DNA of 64,000 bases. Origin: Sphingomonas glacialis (GTDB taxonomy: Bacteria > Pseudomonadota > Alphaproteobacteria > Sphingomonadales > Sphingomonadaceae). Positions 55,256 through 64,000 of the stretch are shown here, one piece after another. The stretch is from assembly GCF_014653575.1 (NCBI RefSeq), contig NZ_BNAQ01000003.1, positions 62,001 to 126,000 of the forward strand, written 5' to 3'. A model generated the notes under the pieces. That model was not told the DNA's origin. It made no database searches and saw only the letters and a program-made list of their open reading frames with translations. Every line of letters begins with the position of its first letter. Position 1 is the first letter of the stretch. The translations under genes and the position numbers were made by a program.

Positions 55256-55296
55256 AGAAAAAGATCGACCCTCGCCGCACGGGCGGCGAGGGTCGC
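55256..55296 (-). terminator. Rho-independent terminator after coxA
   Basis: On the minus strand a perfect 12-bp stem (55295-55284 with 55277-55266) and a 6-base loop are followed by ATCTTTTTCTC. It lies just after the coxA stop and before the repeat and cyoE. It would lower transcription of the assembly genes relative to coxBA, or fully separate them. Confidence 0.85.
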
Positions 55297-55300
55297 AAGC

Positions 55301-56965
55301 TCAGTCGATCCGCGGCAGCGTCTCGAACTGGTGATATGGCGGCGGGCTCGACAGCGTCCATTCAAGCGTCGTGGCACCCTCGCCCCAGGGGCTGTCGCCA
55401 GCGGGCTTGCCCTTGGCGAGCGACCAGATGACGTTGACGAAGAACACCAGCATCGATGCCGCCATGATCTTGTAACCGAGCGTCGCGACCCAGTTCCAAT
55501 GCGCCAGCGCGTCGGTGTAGTCGGGCACGCGGCGCTGCATGTTCTGGAGGCCGAGGAAGTGCATCGGGAAGAACAGCACGTTCACGCCGAGGAAGAACAC
55601 ATAATAGTGAATCTGCCCGAGCGTTTCGTTGTACATCTTCCCCGACATTTTCGGGAACCAGTAATAGAAGCCGCAGAAGAGCGAGAACACCGCACCCAGC
55701 GACAGCACGTAGTGGAAATGCGCCACGACGTAGTAGCTGTCCTGCATGTAATCGTCGATGCCGCCATTGGCGAGCACGACGCCGGTGACGCCGCCGACGG
55801 TGAACATGAAGATGAAACCGATCGCCCACAGCATCGGCGTCTTGAAGCTGAGCGAACCGCCCCACATCGTCGCGATCCACGAGAAGATCTTGATGCCGGT
55901 CGGCACCGCGATCACCATCGTCGCCGCGGTGAAGTACATCTTGGTGTTCACGCTGAGGCCCGTGGTGAACATGTGGTGCGCCCACACGACGAAGCCGACC
56001 ACGCCGATCGCGACCATCGCGTACGCCATGCCGAGATAGCCGAAGACGGGCTTCTTCGAGAAGGTCGAGATCACCTGGCTGACGATGCCGAAGCCCGGCA
56101 GGATCATGATGTAGACCTCAGGGTGACCGAAGAACCAGAACAGATGCTGATACAGGATCGGATCGCCGCCGCCGGCCGGATCGAAGAAGGTCGTACCGAA
56201 ATTGCGGTCGGTCAGCAGCATCGTGATCGCGGCCGCGAGCACCGGCAGCGCCAGCAGCAGCAGGAAGGCGGTGACGAGCACCGACCACACGAACAGCGGC
56301 ATCTTGTGCAGCGTCATGCCCGGCGCGCGCATGTTGAAGATCGTCGTGATGAAGTTGATCGCGCCGAGGATCGACGAGGCACCCGCGAGATGGAGCGACA
56401 GGATCGCCATGTCAGTCGACGGCCCCGGCTCGCCATAGGTCGAGAGCGGCGCATACAGCGTCCAGCCGTTACCCGCACCACCGAAGAAGGGCGAAGCGAG
56501 CAGCAGCGTGAACGAAGGGATCAGCAGCCAGAACGAGATGTTGTTCATCCGCGGAAAGGCCATGTCGGGCGCGCCGATCATGATCGGGACGAACCAGTTG
56601 CCGAAACCGCCGATCATCGCCGGCATCACCATGAAGAACACCATGATCAGACCGTGCGCGGTGATCAGCACGTTCCACAGATGGAGCGAGTGATCGAGCC
56701 CCTGCTCGCCACCGGGCAGGAAGCTTGCCCAATAGCCGAGATACTGGATGCCCGGCTCGGCGAGCTCGGCGCGCATCAGCCCCGAGATCGCGCCGCCGAT
56801 GATCCCCGCGGTGATCGCGAAGATCAGGTACAGCGTCCCGATGTCCTTGTGGTTGGTTGACATGAACCAGCGCGCGAAGAACGACATCTGGTGATCGTCA
56901 TGCGCGCGCGCATCCGAATGCGGGTGCGCGTCGAACGCGTGTCCGGTGAGAGCGGAGTCGGTCAT
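55301..56965 (-). CDS. coxA: Cytochrome c oxidase subunit I
   Basis: 554 residues with 12 membrane helices. It has the A1-type signature [19 protein letters not shown], where the Glu ends the D proton channel and the His-Tyr pair lies at the CuB site, and the HHMFTTG and [12 protein letters not shown] stretches carrying CuB and heme ligands. It is the catalytic subunit of the aa3-type oxidase that reduces oxygen to water and pumps protons. It lies 3 bases after coxB. Confidence 0.97.
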   Translation of the reverse strand: MTDSALTGHAFDAHPHSDARAHDDHQMSFFARWFMSTNHKDIGTLYLIFAITAGIIGGAISGLMRAELAEPGIQYLGYWASFLPGGEQGLDHSLHLWNVLITAHGLIMVFFMVMPAMIGGFGNWFVPIMIGAPDMAFPRMNNISFWLLIPSFTLLLASPFFGGAGNGWTLYAPLSTYGEPGPSTDMAILSLHLAGASSILGAINFITTIFNMRAPGMTLHKMPLFVWSVLVTAFLLLLALPVLAAAITMLLTDRNFGTTFFDPAGGGDPILYQHLFWFFGHPEVYIMILPGFGIVSQVISTFSKKPVFGYLGMAYAMVAIGVVGFVVWAHHMFTTGLSVNTKMYFTAATMVIAVPTGIKIFSWIATMWGGSLSFKTPMLWAIGFIFMFTVGGVTGVVLANGGIDDYMQDSYYVVAHFHYVLSLGAVFSLFCGFYYWFPKMSGKMYNETLGQIHYYVFFLGVNVLFFPMHFLGLQNMQRRVPDYTDALAHWNWVATLGYKIMAASMLVFFVNVIWSLAKGKPAGDSPWGEGATTLEWTLSSPPPYHQFETLPRID

Positions 56966-56968
56966 GGC

Positions 56969-58111
56969 TTATTGTCCAACTGTGCCGGCGCCGGCGGCAT
57001 TGGCCGTCGCGCTCGTGTTTCTGACAGGTCCGGTGGCTGCGCCGTCGGCGACCGGCCCGGTGACGTTCGCGGTCACGTCGACCGCGGGCTCGGCGGTGGC
57101 GGGCGCTGCTGCCGCACCCGGCATCGTGCCGCCCTTGGCCTTGACCCACTGCGCATAGACCGCGGGGGTCACCGCCTCGACCGTAATCGGCATATAGCCG
57201 TGGCGCGCGCCGCAAAGCTCGGAACAGACGCCGAAATAGACGCCGGGCTTGTCGATCGTGAAGCTCGTCTCGTTGAGGCGGCCCGGAACGGCGTCGAGCT
57301 TGATCCAGAACGCCGGGATTTCCCAGCTGTGGATCACGTCGTTCGAGGTCGTGATCAGTCGGATCGGAACGCCGACCGGGAGCACGACGCGGTTGTCGGT
57401 CGCGAGCAGCCGCGGACCGTCGATCGCGGTCCGTGCGCGCTCGCCCTTGCCGGTCTCGCCAGCTTCCTTGAGCATGTTCGCGGTGATCTCGAACCCGCCA
57501 TTGTCGGGATATTGATACGACCAATACCATTGGTTGCCGATCGCCTTGAGCGTCACCGCGGTCTTCGGCGCGGGCTTGTACTGCGCCTGCAGTAGCCCGA
57601 TCGAGGGGAGCGCTAGGCCGAGCAGGATCAACACCGGGACACCGGTCCACAGCACTTCGAGGATCGTGTTGTGCGACGTCTTCGATGCGACCGGGTTGTT
57701 GGCGCGGCGATAGCGGATGACGACCCAGACGAGCAGCAGCAGCACGAAGATCGTGATGATCGTGATCGTCGGCACGAGCAGCCAATTGTGGAACCACAGC
57801 GCCTGCTTGCCGTTCGGGGTGACCTGCGGCTGGATCGTGATCAGCCCGTCGACCGGCTGGCCGACCTTGGGGTCGATCGCCATCGCGGGTGCGCCGTCGA
57901 CCGCGAGCATCGGATCGTTCGAGACTGCGGGGGCAGCGACTGCGGCGGGGGCGGCTTGCACCGTGGCGGGCGAAGCGGCGACCGGCGCGGCTTCGACGGG
58001 TTTGGCGACAGGCGCGATCGGGGCGGGTTGCGGCGCGGCGTCGGCCGCTCCGATGCTCGAGATCGCGAGGCTCGCCGCCAGCACGATCGATTTGATCCCG
58101 ATCCTACGCAT
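56969..58111 (-). CDS. coxB: Cytochrome c oxidase subunit II
   Basis: 380 residues, about 80-100 longer than typical. A signal peptide (1-25) is followed by an Ala/Pro-rich stretch (26-66), two membrane helices (about 111-133 and 150-174), and the CuA domain with H261, C296, E298, C300, H304 and M307, all present. The C-terminus (about 330-380) is a further Ala/Thr/Gly-rich tail. It accepts electrons from cytochrome c. It is first in the cox run, divergent from pyrE across 187 bases. Confidence 0.95.
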   Translation of the reverse strand: MRRIGIKSIVLAASLAISSIGAADAAPQPAPIAPVAKPVEAAPVAASPATVQAAPAAVAAPAVSNDPMLAVDGAPAMAIDPKVGQPVDGLITIQPQVTPNGKQALWFHNWLLVPTITIITIFVLLLLVWVVIRYRRANNPVASKTSHNTILEVLWTGVPVLILLGLALPSIGLLQAQYKPAPKTAVTLKAIGNQWYWSYQYPDNGGFEITANMLKEAGETGKGERARTAIDGPRLLATDNRVVLPVGVPIRLITTSNDVIHSWEIPAFWIKLDAVPGRLNETSFTIDKPGVYFGVCSELCGARHGYMPITVEAVTPAVYAQWVKAKGGTMPGAAAAPATAEPAVDVTANVTGPVADGAATGPVRNTSATANAAGAGTVGQ

Positions 58112-58163
58112 CGTCTGCTTCTACCCTCTGCAGCGCCGCTTTTACGGCATTATCAAGGCGGGG

Positions 58164-58187
58164 ATACGCCTTTATCGCTTGGCGTAT
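58164..58187. promoter_or_regulatory. Inverted repeat between coxB and pyrE
   Basis: ATACGCC (58164-58170) and GGCGTAT (58181-58187) are exact inverted copies with a 10-base spacer. It is 53 bases before the coxB start, within the divergent region that must hold the coxB and pyrE promoters. It may be an operator; no regulator is known from the sequence. Confidence 0.35.
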
Positions 58188-58298
58188 AGCAGGCTATGCC
58201 CTCGCCTCAACCCGCGCCGACGCCTTTTTTGGCACAATCGTTGCGCGACGCGGCGCGCGACCCTAATCAGGCGGCTCTCCCCGCAGGACGGACCACCA

Positions 58299-58880
58299 AT
58301 GACCGACGCCGATGTGATTGCCGAATTCCGCGCCGCCGAGGCCTTGTTGGAGGGGCACTTCATCCTGTCGTCGGGGCTGCGCTCGCCACGCTATCTGCAA
58401 TGCGCGCGCGTGCTGATGGACCCGGCGCGCGGTGCACGGCTGGCCGAAGCGCTCGTCGCGCGCTTGCCAGCCGAGCTGCGCGCGAGCATCGCCGCGGTGA
58501 TCTCGCCTGCCATGGGCGGCGTGATCGCCGGGCATGAAATGGGCCGTGCGCTCGGCGTGCCGGCGATGTTCCTCGAACGGCCCGAGGGCGTGTTCGAACT
58601 TCGCCGCGGCTTCCGGATCGAACCAGGCACCAAGGTTTTGATGATGGAGGACGTCGTCACCACCGGCCTGTCGTCGCGCGAGGCGATCGCGGCGATCGCG
58701 CGCGCCGGCGGCGAGACGGTCGCAGCGGCGGCGCTGGTCGATCGCTCGAGCGGGACCGCCGATTTGGGCGTGCCGTTCTTCCCGCTGATCCGGCTCGACG
58801 TGCCGACCTATGCGGCGGACGCCTTGCCGCCCGAACTCGCGGCGATCCCCGCGATCAAGCCCGGGAGTCGCGCAGCATGA
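58299..58880 (+). CDS. pyrE: Orotate phosphoribosyltransferase
   Basis: 193 residues with the PRPP-binding motif [14 protein letters not shown] and the N-terminal [17 protein letters not shown]. It makes OMP from orotate in pyrimidine synthesis. AGGA precedes the ATG by 11 bases. It is the first gene of a six-gene plus-strand run and overlaps pdxJ by 4 bases. Confidence 0.95.
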   Translation: MTDADVIAEFRAAEALLEGHFILSSGLRSPRYLQCARVLMDPARGARLAEALVARLPAELRASIAAVISPAMGGVIAGHEMGRALGVPAMFLERPEGVFELRRGFRIEPGTKVLMMEDVVTTGLSSREAIAAIARAGGETVAAAALVDRSSGTADLGVPFFPLIRLDVPTYAADALPPELAAIPAIKPGSRAA

Positions 58881-59605
58881 ACCGCGAACTGCGCCTCGGC
58901 GTCAACATCGACCATGTCGCAACGGTGCGCAATGCACGCGGCGCGGGCTATCCCGATCCGGTACGCGCCGCGCTGCTCGCCGCCGAAGCGGGTGCCGACG
59001 GCATCACCGCGCATCTGCGCGAGGATCGCCGCCACATCACCGACGACGATATCGCCCGCCTATCCGAGCAATTGACGATCCCGCTCAACCTCGAAATGGC
59101 GGCGACCGAGGAAATGCTCGCGATCGCGCTGCGCCATACGCCGCATGCCGCCTGCATCGTCCCCGAAAAGCGCGAGGAAGTGACAACCGAAGGCGGGCTC
59201 GATGCTGCCGGGCGTTACGATCGGCTCGCGCCGCTGGTCGGCGCGTTGCGCGATGCCGGGATCCGCGTCTCGCTGTTCATCGAACCCGATGCGCGCCAGA
59301 TCGATGCCGTGATCCGGCTCGGCGCGCCGGTGATCGAACTACATACCGGCCGCTACTGCGATCTCACGGGCGAAGCGCAGACCGCCGAGTTGCGCCGCCT
59401 GGCCGATGCAGCGGCGCTGGCGGCGAAGAACGGCATCGAGGTCCATGCCGGGCACGGGCTGACCTATGCCAATGTCGCGCCGATCGCGGCGATCCCGCAG
59501 GTGCGCGAGCTGAACATCGGGCATTTCCTGGTCGGCGAGGCTCTGTTCGTCGGGCTCGACCACGCCGTCCGCCAGATGCGCGCGGCGATGGACGCGGCGC
59601 GGTGA
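58877..59605 (+). CDS. pdxJ: Pyridoxine 5'-phosphate synthase
   Basis: 242 residues, normal for PdxJ. Visible signatures: [18 protein letters not shown] (active-site His), [22 protein letters not shown], and the C-terminal VHAGHGLTY and [13 protein letters not shown]. It forms the vitamin B6 ring from 1-deoxyxylulose phosphate and an aminoacetone phosphate. It is translationally coupled to pyrE. Confidence 0.96.
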   Translation: MNRELRLGVNIDHVATVRNARGAGYPDPVRAALLAAEAGADGITAHLREDRRHITDDDIARLSEQLTIPLNLEMAATEEMLAIALRHTPHAACIVPEKREEVTTEGGLDAAGRYDRLAPLVGALRDAGIRVSLFIEPDARQIDAVIRLGAPVIELHTGRYCDLTGEAQTAELRRLADAAALAAKNGIEVHAGHGLTYANVAPIAAIPQVRELNIGHFLVGEALFVGLDHAVRQMRAAMDAAR

Positions 59606-59622
59606 CAGGCGCGCGACCTGCT

Positions 59623-59721
59623 CCCCTCCCGCTTGCGGGAGGGGCTGGGGGAGGGCCGGTTCCTACGAGCGCGGCGCTGGAGGCACGCCCCTCCCCTAAC
59701 CCTTCCCGCAAGCGGGAGGGG
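59623..59721. repeat. REP-like inverted repeat, copy 2 (before acpS)
   Basis: A 99-base element built like the one at 55148: terminal palindromes CCCCTCCCGC-TT-GCGGGAGGGG (59623-59644) and CCCTTCCCGC-AA-GCGGGAGGGG (59700-59721), with inner arms CTGGGGGAGGG and CCCCTCCCCTA. Its last seven bases, GGAGGGG, lie 8 bases before the acpS ATG. It separates pdxJ and acpS, which otherwise would be tightly packed. Confidence 0.8.
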
Positions 59722-59729
59722 AATCTGCG

Positions 59730-60140
59730 ATGATCATCGGCATCGGTTCGGACCTCTGTAACATCGAGCGGATCCAGGCGTCGCTCGACCGCTTCGGCGC
59801 GCGCTTCGAAAATCGCGTGTTCACCCCGCTCGAACAAGCGAAAGCCGCCCGCCGCCCTTTCACCAAGGCCGGCACGCTCGCCAAGCGCTTCGCCGCCAAG
59901 GAAGCTTTTTCGAAAGCCGTCGGTACCGGATTCAAGGCTGGCGTGTTCATGCGAGATATCGGTGTCGTCAACGCCCCCTCGGGCGCGCCGACACTGGCGC
60001 TGACCGGCGGGGCAAAGGCGAGGCTTGACGCGATCACGCCCGACGGCCACGTCGCGATGCTCCATTTGACGATGACCGACGATCACCCCTGGGCGCAGGC
60101 CTTCGTGATCATCGAAGCGGTCATGAAGGATAGCGTATGA
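59730..60140 (+). CDS. acpS: Holo-[acyl-carrier-protein] synthase
   Basis: 136 residues. The N-terminal [15 protein letters not shown] has the Mg-binding Asp, and [16 protein letters not shown] has the second acidic ligand and the CoA-binding lysines. It transfers phosphopantetheine to acyl carrier protein. The only ribosome-binding sequence comes from the inverted repeat just upstream. It overlaps lepB by 4 bases. Confidence 0.95.
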   Translation: MIIGIGSDLCNIERIQASLDRFGARFENRVFTPLEQAKAARRPFTKAGTLAKRFAAKEAFSKAVGTGFKAGVFMRDIGVVNAPSGAPTLALTGGAKARLDAITPDGHVAMLHLTMTDDHPWAQAFVIIEAVMKDSV

Positions 60141-61039
60141 GTGAGGATGTGGCCCTGCGCACGCAAGAGACGACCGAGCCCGTCCCCCACGAGCCCGCAA
60201 CGCAGCCCATAAAGGGGCGGACCGACTGGGCGGGCGAAGTGCGCGGCATCTTCTGGCTGATCCTCGCGGTGCTCGGCTTCCACACCTTCATCGCCAAGCC
60301 GTTCTATATCCCTTCGGAATCGATGCTGCCGGGGCTGCTCGTCGGCGATCAGCTGGTCGTCAGCAAGTTCCCTTACGGCTGGTCGTTCGTCTCGCCGACC
60401 TTCCATCTGCTGCCGTTCATCAAGGGCCGCTTGCTTGGCCATCTGCCCGAGCGCGGCGACGTCGTCATCGTCACCCCGCCGGGCACCGAGACCGATTATA
60501 TCAAGCGGCTGATCGGCCTGCCCGGCGACCGCCTAGAAGTGCGCGACGGCACCGTGATCCTCAACGGCGTGCCCGTGAAGCGCGGCCCGCTGCATTATGT
60601 CGACATCCCCAATTACGGCGGTGTTCAGCTTCCCGCGCCCGAACGCGCGACCTGCGATCTCGGCGACGACGCGCTGCGCACCGCCCCCGATGGCAAGACC
60701 GTCTGCCATGTCCCCGTCATCACCGAGACGCTGCCCAACGGGCGGCACTACGACACCGTCGAGCTCGGGCCGTCGATCGGCGATAACTATAAGGAAGTCA
60801 CGATCCCGGCGGGTCACGTCTTCCTGATGGGCGACAATCGCGATCGCAGCGCCGACAGTCGCTTCTCGCTGGCCGAACAGGGCCTGGGTGGTCCGGTGCC
60901 GTGGGAATATCTCGGCGGTCGCGCCGAGTTCATCACCTTTTCCAAGACAGGCTTGGGAAGCTGGAACCCGCTGACCTGGGGACAATCGTTCCGCGGTGGC
61001 CGCGCCGGCACCTCGCTGCATGCGGAGCGTTCCCAGTGA
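60137..61039 (+). CDS. lepB: Signal peptidase I
   Basis: 300 residues: one membrane helix (about 36-55), then the catalytic Ser in YIPSESMLP (S62) and the Lys in [13 protein letters not shown] (K123), followed by [13 protein letters not shown]. It removes signal peptides from exported proteins at the outer face of the inner membrane. It overlaps acpS before it and the AI-2E-family gene (GTG start) after it. Confidence 0.96.
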   Translation: MSEDVALRTQETTEPVPHEPATQPIKGRTDWAGEVRGIFWLILAVLGFHTFIAKPFYIPSESMLPGLLVGDQLVVSKFPYGWSFVSPTFHLLPFIKGRLLGHLPERGDVVIVTPPGTETDYIKRLIGLPGDRLEVRDGTVILNGVPVKRGPLHYVDIPNYGGVQLPAPERATCDLGDDALRTAPDGKTVCHVPVITETLPNGRHYDTVELGPSIGDNYKEVTIPAGHVFLMGDNRDRSADSRFSLAEQGLGGPVPWEYLGGRAEFITFSKTGLGSWNPLTWGQSFRGGRAGTSLHAERSQ

Positions 61040-62100
61040 GCGAAGACACGGCCCAAGCCAAGATCGTGACCGAACCGGCCCCCAACGAACTGCGCGATCC
61101 CTTCGTCCGACAGGAGTTGAAGCGCGCGACCGTGTGGCTCGGGCTGGCGGGCGCGATCGCGCTCGTCGTGTTGCTGATTCAGCCATTGCTGATCATCTTC
61201 GGCGGCCTCGTTTTCGCCTCGATGCTTGACGGCGGGGTGCGCCTGCTCGGCCGCGTGCTGCCGATCGGCCGCGCCTATCGGCTCGCGATCGTCGTGGTGC
61301 TGACCGTGCTGTTCATCGCGATCGTCTTCTATCTGACCGGCGCCGGCATCACCCAGCAGTTCGAGCAATTGCGCGCGACGTTGATGACCCAGGCGACCAA
61401 GCTTATCACCTGGGCCTCGCAAAAGGGGATCATGCCGGGCAAGGCCGATCTCAACGGCATCATGCAGCAGGCGCTCGGGTCGTTCGGCAAGCTTACCTCG
61501 TATCTCGGCATTGCGTTCGGCGCGCTGGCAAGTCTCGTCATGGTGCTGGTGATCGGCCTGTTCATCGCGATGGAGCCACGGCTCTACGAAGGCGGGCTGC
61601 AGTGGATGGTGCCGAGCGACCAGCGCAAGCGCTTCTCGGGCACGATCGAGGAGATGGCCAAGACGATGCGCCGGCTGCTTGCCGGGCGCTTGTTCGGCAT
61701 GGCGATCGAAGGCGTTATGACAGGGATCGCGCTCGCCATTGCCGGCGTGCCGATGGCCTTGGTGCTCGGCATCATCACCGGCATCCTCGCCTTCATTCCC
61801 AATATCGGCGCAATCACCAGCGGGATCATCATGATCTCGGTCGGCTTCAGTGCGGGGATGAATACGGGGCTCGCCGCGATCGGCATCTATATCTTCATCC
61901 AGGGGCTCGACGGCTATGTCATCATCCCGATGGTCGCCAAACGAACGGTCGATCTGCCGCCGGCGCTGACGCTGTCGATGCAGATCCTCGCCGGTACGCT
62001 GTTCGGCATCATCGGGCTGACGCTCGCCGACCCGATGACCGCAATGATCAAGGTCGCGCTCGAGCGGAGCTCGGAGGCGGAGGGGGACGCCGAGGCATGA
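61036..62100 (+). CDS. AI-2E family transporter (PerM/TqsA-like)
   Basis: 354 residues with about eight membrane segments; conserved MRRLLAGRLFGMAIEGVMTGIAL, GILAFIPNIGAITSGI and GYVIIPMVAKRTVDLPPAL are typical of the AI-2E exporter family. Members export autoinducer 2 or act as ion antiporters; the role here is open. A GTG start at 61036 overlaps the lepB stop. Confidence 0.88.
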   Translation: MSEDTAQAKIVTEPAPNELRDPFVRQELKRATVWLGLAGAIALVVLLIQPLLIIFGGLVFASMLDGGVRLLGRVLPIGRAYRLAIVVVLTVLFIAIVFYLTGAGITQQFEQLRATLMTQATKLITWASQKGIMPGKADLNGIMQQALGSFGKLTSYLGIAFGALASLVMVLVIGLFIAMEPRLYEGGLQWMVPSDQRKRFSGTIEEMAKTMRRLLAGRLFGMAIEGVMTGIALAIAGVPMALVLGIITGILAFIPNIGAITSGIIMISVGFSAGMNTGLAAIGIYIFIQGLDGYVIIPMVAKRTVDLPPALTLSMQILAGTLFGIIGLTLADPMTAMIKVALERSSEAEGDAEA

Positions 62101-62732
62101 TCCTCTACGATTATTGGCGCTCCTCGGCGGCGTATCGTGTCCGCATCGCGCTCAACCTCAAGCAGGTGGCGTATGAGAGCATCGCCGTCGATCTGACGCA
62201 GGGTGCGCAGCGCGCGTCCGAGTTTCTGGCGCGCAACCCGCAAGGCCTCGTCCCCGCACTCGCCATCGATGGGGCGATCCTGACGCAGAGCCTCGCGATC
62301 ATCGACTATCTCGACACCGCCTATCCGGCGCCTGCGCTGCTGCCCGCCGATCCGGTCGCGCGCGCGCAGGTGCAGGCGCAAGCGCTGGTGATCGCCGCCG
62401 ACATCCACCCGATCGACAATCTGCGCGTGCTCAACCAACTGACCGCGCAGTTCGGCGCCGATCAAGCCGCGCGCGAGACGTGGTATGCGCACTGGATCAT
62501 CGAGGGGCTGACCGCGCTCGAAGCGATGACCGCCGATCTGCCCGGCCCCTTCCTCGGTGGCGCGGCGCCCAATCTCGCCGACATCTGCCTGGTGCCGCAA
62601 CTCTACAACGCGCGCCGATTCGCCGTCCCGCTCGATGCCTGGCCACGCCTGGTCGCTGCGGATGCGGCGGCCAGCGCAGTGCCGGAGATCGCCGCCGCGC
62701 ATCCTGACCGGGTCAAGCCGACCGCGGCCTGA
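62097..62732 (+). CDS. maiA: Maleylacetoacetate isomerase (zeta-class GST)
   Basis: 211 residues. The N-terminal YDYWRSSAAYRVRIALNLK holds the zeta-class Ser-Ser active site, and NPQGLVPALAIDG, ITQ-like LTQSLAIIDYLD and GAAPNLADICLVPQLYNARRF follow. It isomerises maleylacetoacetate in tyrosine breakdown with glutathione. No other gene of that pathway is adjacent, so a broader GST role is possible. The ATG overlaps the previous stop by 4 bases. Confidence 0.87.
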   Translation: MILYDYWRSSAAYRVRIALNLKQVAYESIAVDLTQGAQRASEFLARNPQGLVPALAIDGAILTQSLAIIDYLDTAYPAPALLPADPVARAQVQAQALVIAADIHPIDNLRVLNQLTAQFGADQAARETWYAHWIIEGLTALEAMTADLPGPFLGGAAPNLADICLVPQLYNARRFAVPLDAWPRLVAADAAASAVPEIAAAHPDRVKPTAA

Positions 62733-62753
62733 TCCCGACGGCGCGACGGCGCG

Positions 62754-63857
62754 TCAGGCCGCCATCGCAAAGCGGCGTTCGAGCACCACTTCGTCGAACA
62801 GATCGAGATAGGCCTCGGCGGCATGCTCGCCCGGCTGCGGCACCGGCCGCGGGCGTGCGCGACCGGGGGCAAGCCAGTCGTCAAGCGCCGCGACCAGCGC
62901 GCCCGCGTCCCCCGGCGTGACGATCGTGCCGAGCGACGGACGCGTGATGATCTCGCGCACCGCGACGCTCGAATCGGTGCTGATGACGGGCGTTCCGACC
63001 GCGAGTGACTCGCGCAGCACACCGGGTACGCCTTCGAAATCCGAAACGAGCGCCAGCGCCGCTGCGCGCGCGATCACCGGGGTGGGGTCGGCGACATGTC
63101 CCGGCAGCGAGACCCGCCCGCCAAGTCCGAGTGCGGCGATCTGCGCCTCTAGCGCGGGACGCTCGGCCCCCTCACCGACGATCATCAGCGCGATATCGCG
63201 ATCGGCGATGCGATCGAACGCATCGATCAGCCGGTCCCAGCGCTTCTGCGGCGCGAGTCGCCCGACGCCGAGCAGGAACCGCCCGGCCGGCATGGCGGGC
63301 AGCACTGCATCGCGAGTGCCAAGGACCGGTGGATTGGGGATGACGCTCAACATCGCGCGATCCGCGCCCATCTCGGCACACGCTTCTTCCGCCATCGCGG
63401 GGCTCATCGCGACCAGCCGGTCGACAAAGCTCGGATGCCAGCGCAGCCAGCGGCGATAGGCCATCGCAAAGGCAGGACCGTGGTCGCGCCGAACCAGTGC
63501 GTTCGAAATCTTCGCAACAATCGGCGGACACGCGCTGCCGAGCCGCAATTTGGTCCAGGCCGCAAGCGCGGAATAGTGGTTGCCGGGGCAGAACAACACG
63601 TCGGGGCCAATCTCGTGCGTCACTGCGGCGAGGCCGCCCATGCCGATCATCGAGGACCGTCCGAGCAGCCGAGTCTCGACATTATCGGGCAGATCGCGCG
63701 ACAGCGGGCCCGTGGCGTCGCCGATCACCAGCGTCACGCGCCGGCCGAGATCGCTCCATCCCTTGACGAGCCGCAGCAGCGCCTTTTCGACACCACCGCC
63801 CTCAAGCGTTTGGGCAAAAGCGAGAATATGCGCGGCGGGGGGTCTGGGACTCAACAT
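62754..63857 (-). CDS. Glycosyltransferase, GT4/GT-B fold
   Basis: 367 residues. The N-terminal TLEGGGVEKALLRLVKGWSD and the C-terminal LLGVGRLAPQKRWDRLIDAF and SDFEGVPGVLRESLAVGTPVI are typical of GT4 enzymes, with the E-x7-E nucleotide-sugar motif (EGVPGVLRE). It transfers a sugar in envelope polysaccharide or glycolipid synthesis; donor and acceptor are unknown. ATG at 63857 is chosen over a longer frame. The final 143 bases of the window show no supported gene. Confidence 0.88.
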   Translation of the reverse strand: MLSPRPPAAHILAFAQTLEGGGVEKALLRLVKGWSDLGRRVTLVIGDATGPLSRDLPDNVETRLLGRSSMIGMGGLAAVTHEIGPDVLFCPGNHYSALAAWTKLRLGSACPPIVAKISNALVRRDHGPAFAMAYRRWLRWHPSFVDRLVAMSPAMAEEACAEMGADRAMLSVIPNPPVLGTRDAVLPAMPAGRFLLGVGRLAPQKRWDRLIDAFDRIADRDIALMIVGEGAERPALEAQIAALGLGGRVSLPGHVADPTPVIARAAALALVSDFEGVPGVLRESLAVGTPVISTDSSVAVREIITRPSLGTIVTPGDAGALVAALDDWLAPGRARPRPVPQPGEHAAEAYLDLFDEVVLERRFAMAA

Positions 63858-64000
63858 GATGAGCGACGCTAACGTCACTTTGTAGCAAAAGTTTCCCCGG
63901 AAACGAGGAAACACGGCGTTCGTGCGATGACGCACGCCGTCGCGTCGCTCGACATACGGACGCGCGCGCGCCACACTTCTGCCGCTAAGCCGGGCCAATG

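Noticed and set aside
63886..63924. GGAAACGAGGAAACACGGCGTT-like sequence near the window end as an EcfG promoter
   Set aside because: The first element is GGAAA, not GGAAC, and the spacing to CGTT is wrong for the consensus.
1..64000. tRNA, rRNA, CRISPR arrays, insertion sequences, phage genes or replication origin
   Set aside because: None was recognised: no regularly spaced identical repeats, no transposase or integrase signatures, and almost all sequence is covered by identified genes. A covariance-model search would settle tRNA and small RNA genes.

Overview
The window is a GC-rich bacterial chromosome segment, most likely from Sphingomonas or a close relative in the Sphingomonadales (Alphaproteobacteria). 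The evidence is the mix of genes: Xanthomonas/Caulobacter-type TonB-dependent receptors with SapC, cupin-like and flavin-halogenase-like partners, an HWE-type kinase behind an EcfG stress promoter, alphaproteobacterial cob gene organisation, and a cox operon that includes a very small membrane-protein gene, surf1 and thrC. No rRNA, tRNA, CRISPR array, prophage or transposase was recognised. Coding density is very high, and many genes overlap by 1 to 4 bases (ATGA/GTGA junctions).

Positions 1-3155 hold housekeeping and accessory genes: a truncated TauE/SafE permease, a hotdog thioesterase, a TonB-like protein and a HerA-like ATPase. Positions 3305-16131 form a carbohydrate-use locus: two LacI regulators, an MFS sugar symporter, an ExoP-type GH3 glucosidase, a large TonB receptor, and a coupled SapC / JmjC-cupin / flavin halogenase-like trio. 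Two palindromic operators lie exactly where LacI control of the GH3 and receptor promoters would be expected. The likely flow is outer-membrane uptake, periplasmic hydrolysis, then inner-membrane sugar import.

Positions 16225-24193 hold a CRP-like/thioredoxin-reductase fusion lacking the redox CxxC, an Hsp70-RNase H-GST operon, a second TonB receptor with its own terminator, and an orphan OmpR-type regulator whose phospho-acceptor Asp is Glu. Positions 24335-33842 are a vitamin B12 region. A cobalamin riboswitch precedes btuB, an unknown membrane protein, a DUF1636 protein, cobT, an alpha-ribazole phosphatase gene and cobS. This run converges on cobC-cobD-cobQ, with cobU divergent from them. 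The content fits corrinoid uptake, late assembly and salvage, not ring synthesis.

Positions 33856-41341 are signalling genes: a KaiC-like ATPase coupled to a hybrid histidine kinase, a zinc-type oxidoreductase, a degenerate HWE-kinase-like protein behind a textbook EcfG promoter, and a Crp/Fnr regulator. Positions 41349-49292 encode a CzcABC-like divalent-metal efflux system, divergent from its probable two-component regulators, with regularly spaced direct repeats between them.

Positions 49316-58111 (minus strand) carry the aa3-type cytochrome c oxidase operon with assembly factors, plus thrC and an RNA methyltransferase. Positions 58299-62732 are a tight plus-strand run: pyrE, pdxJ, acpS, lepB, an AI-2E-family protein and maiA. 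A glycosyltransferase ends the window. Two copies of a roughly 100-bp inverted repeat sit directly before cyoE and acpS, and each seems to supply that gene's Shine-Dalgarno sequence. Gaps over 300 bases are 9230-9595 (divergent promoters and operators), 20368-20763 (receptor promoter region) and 24194-24646 (riboswitch).
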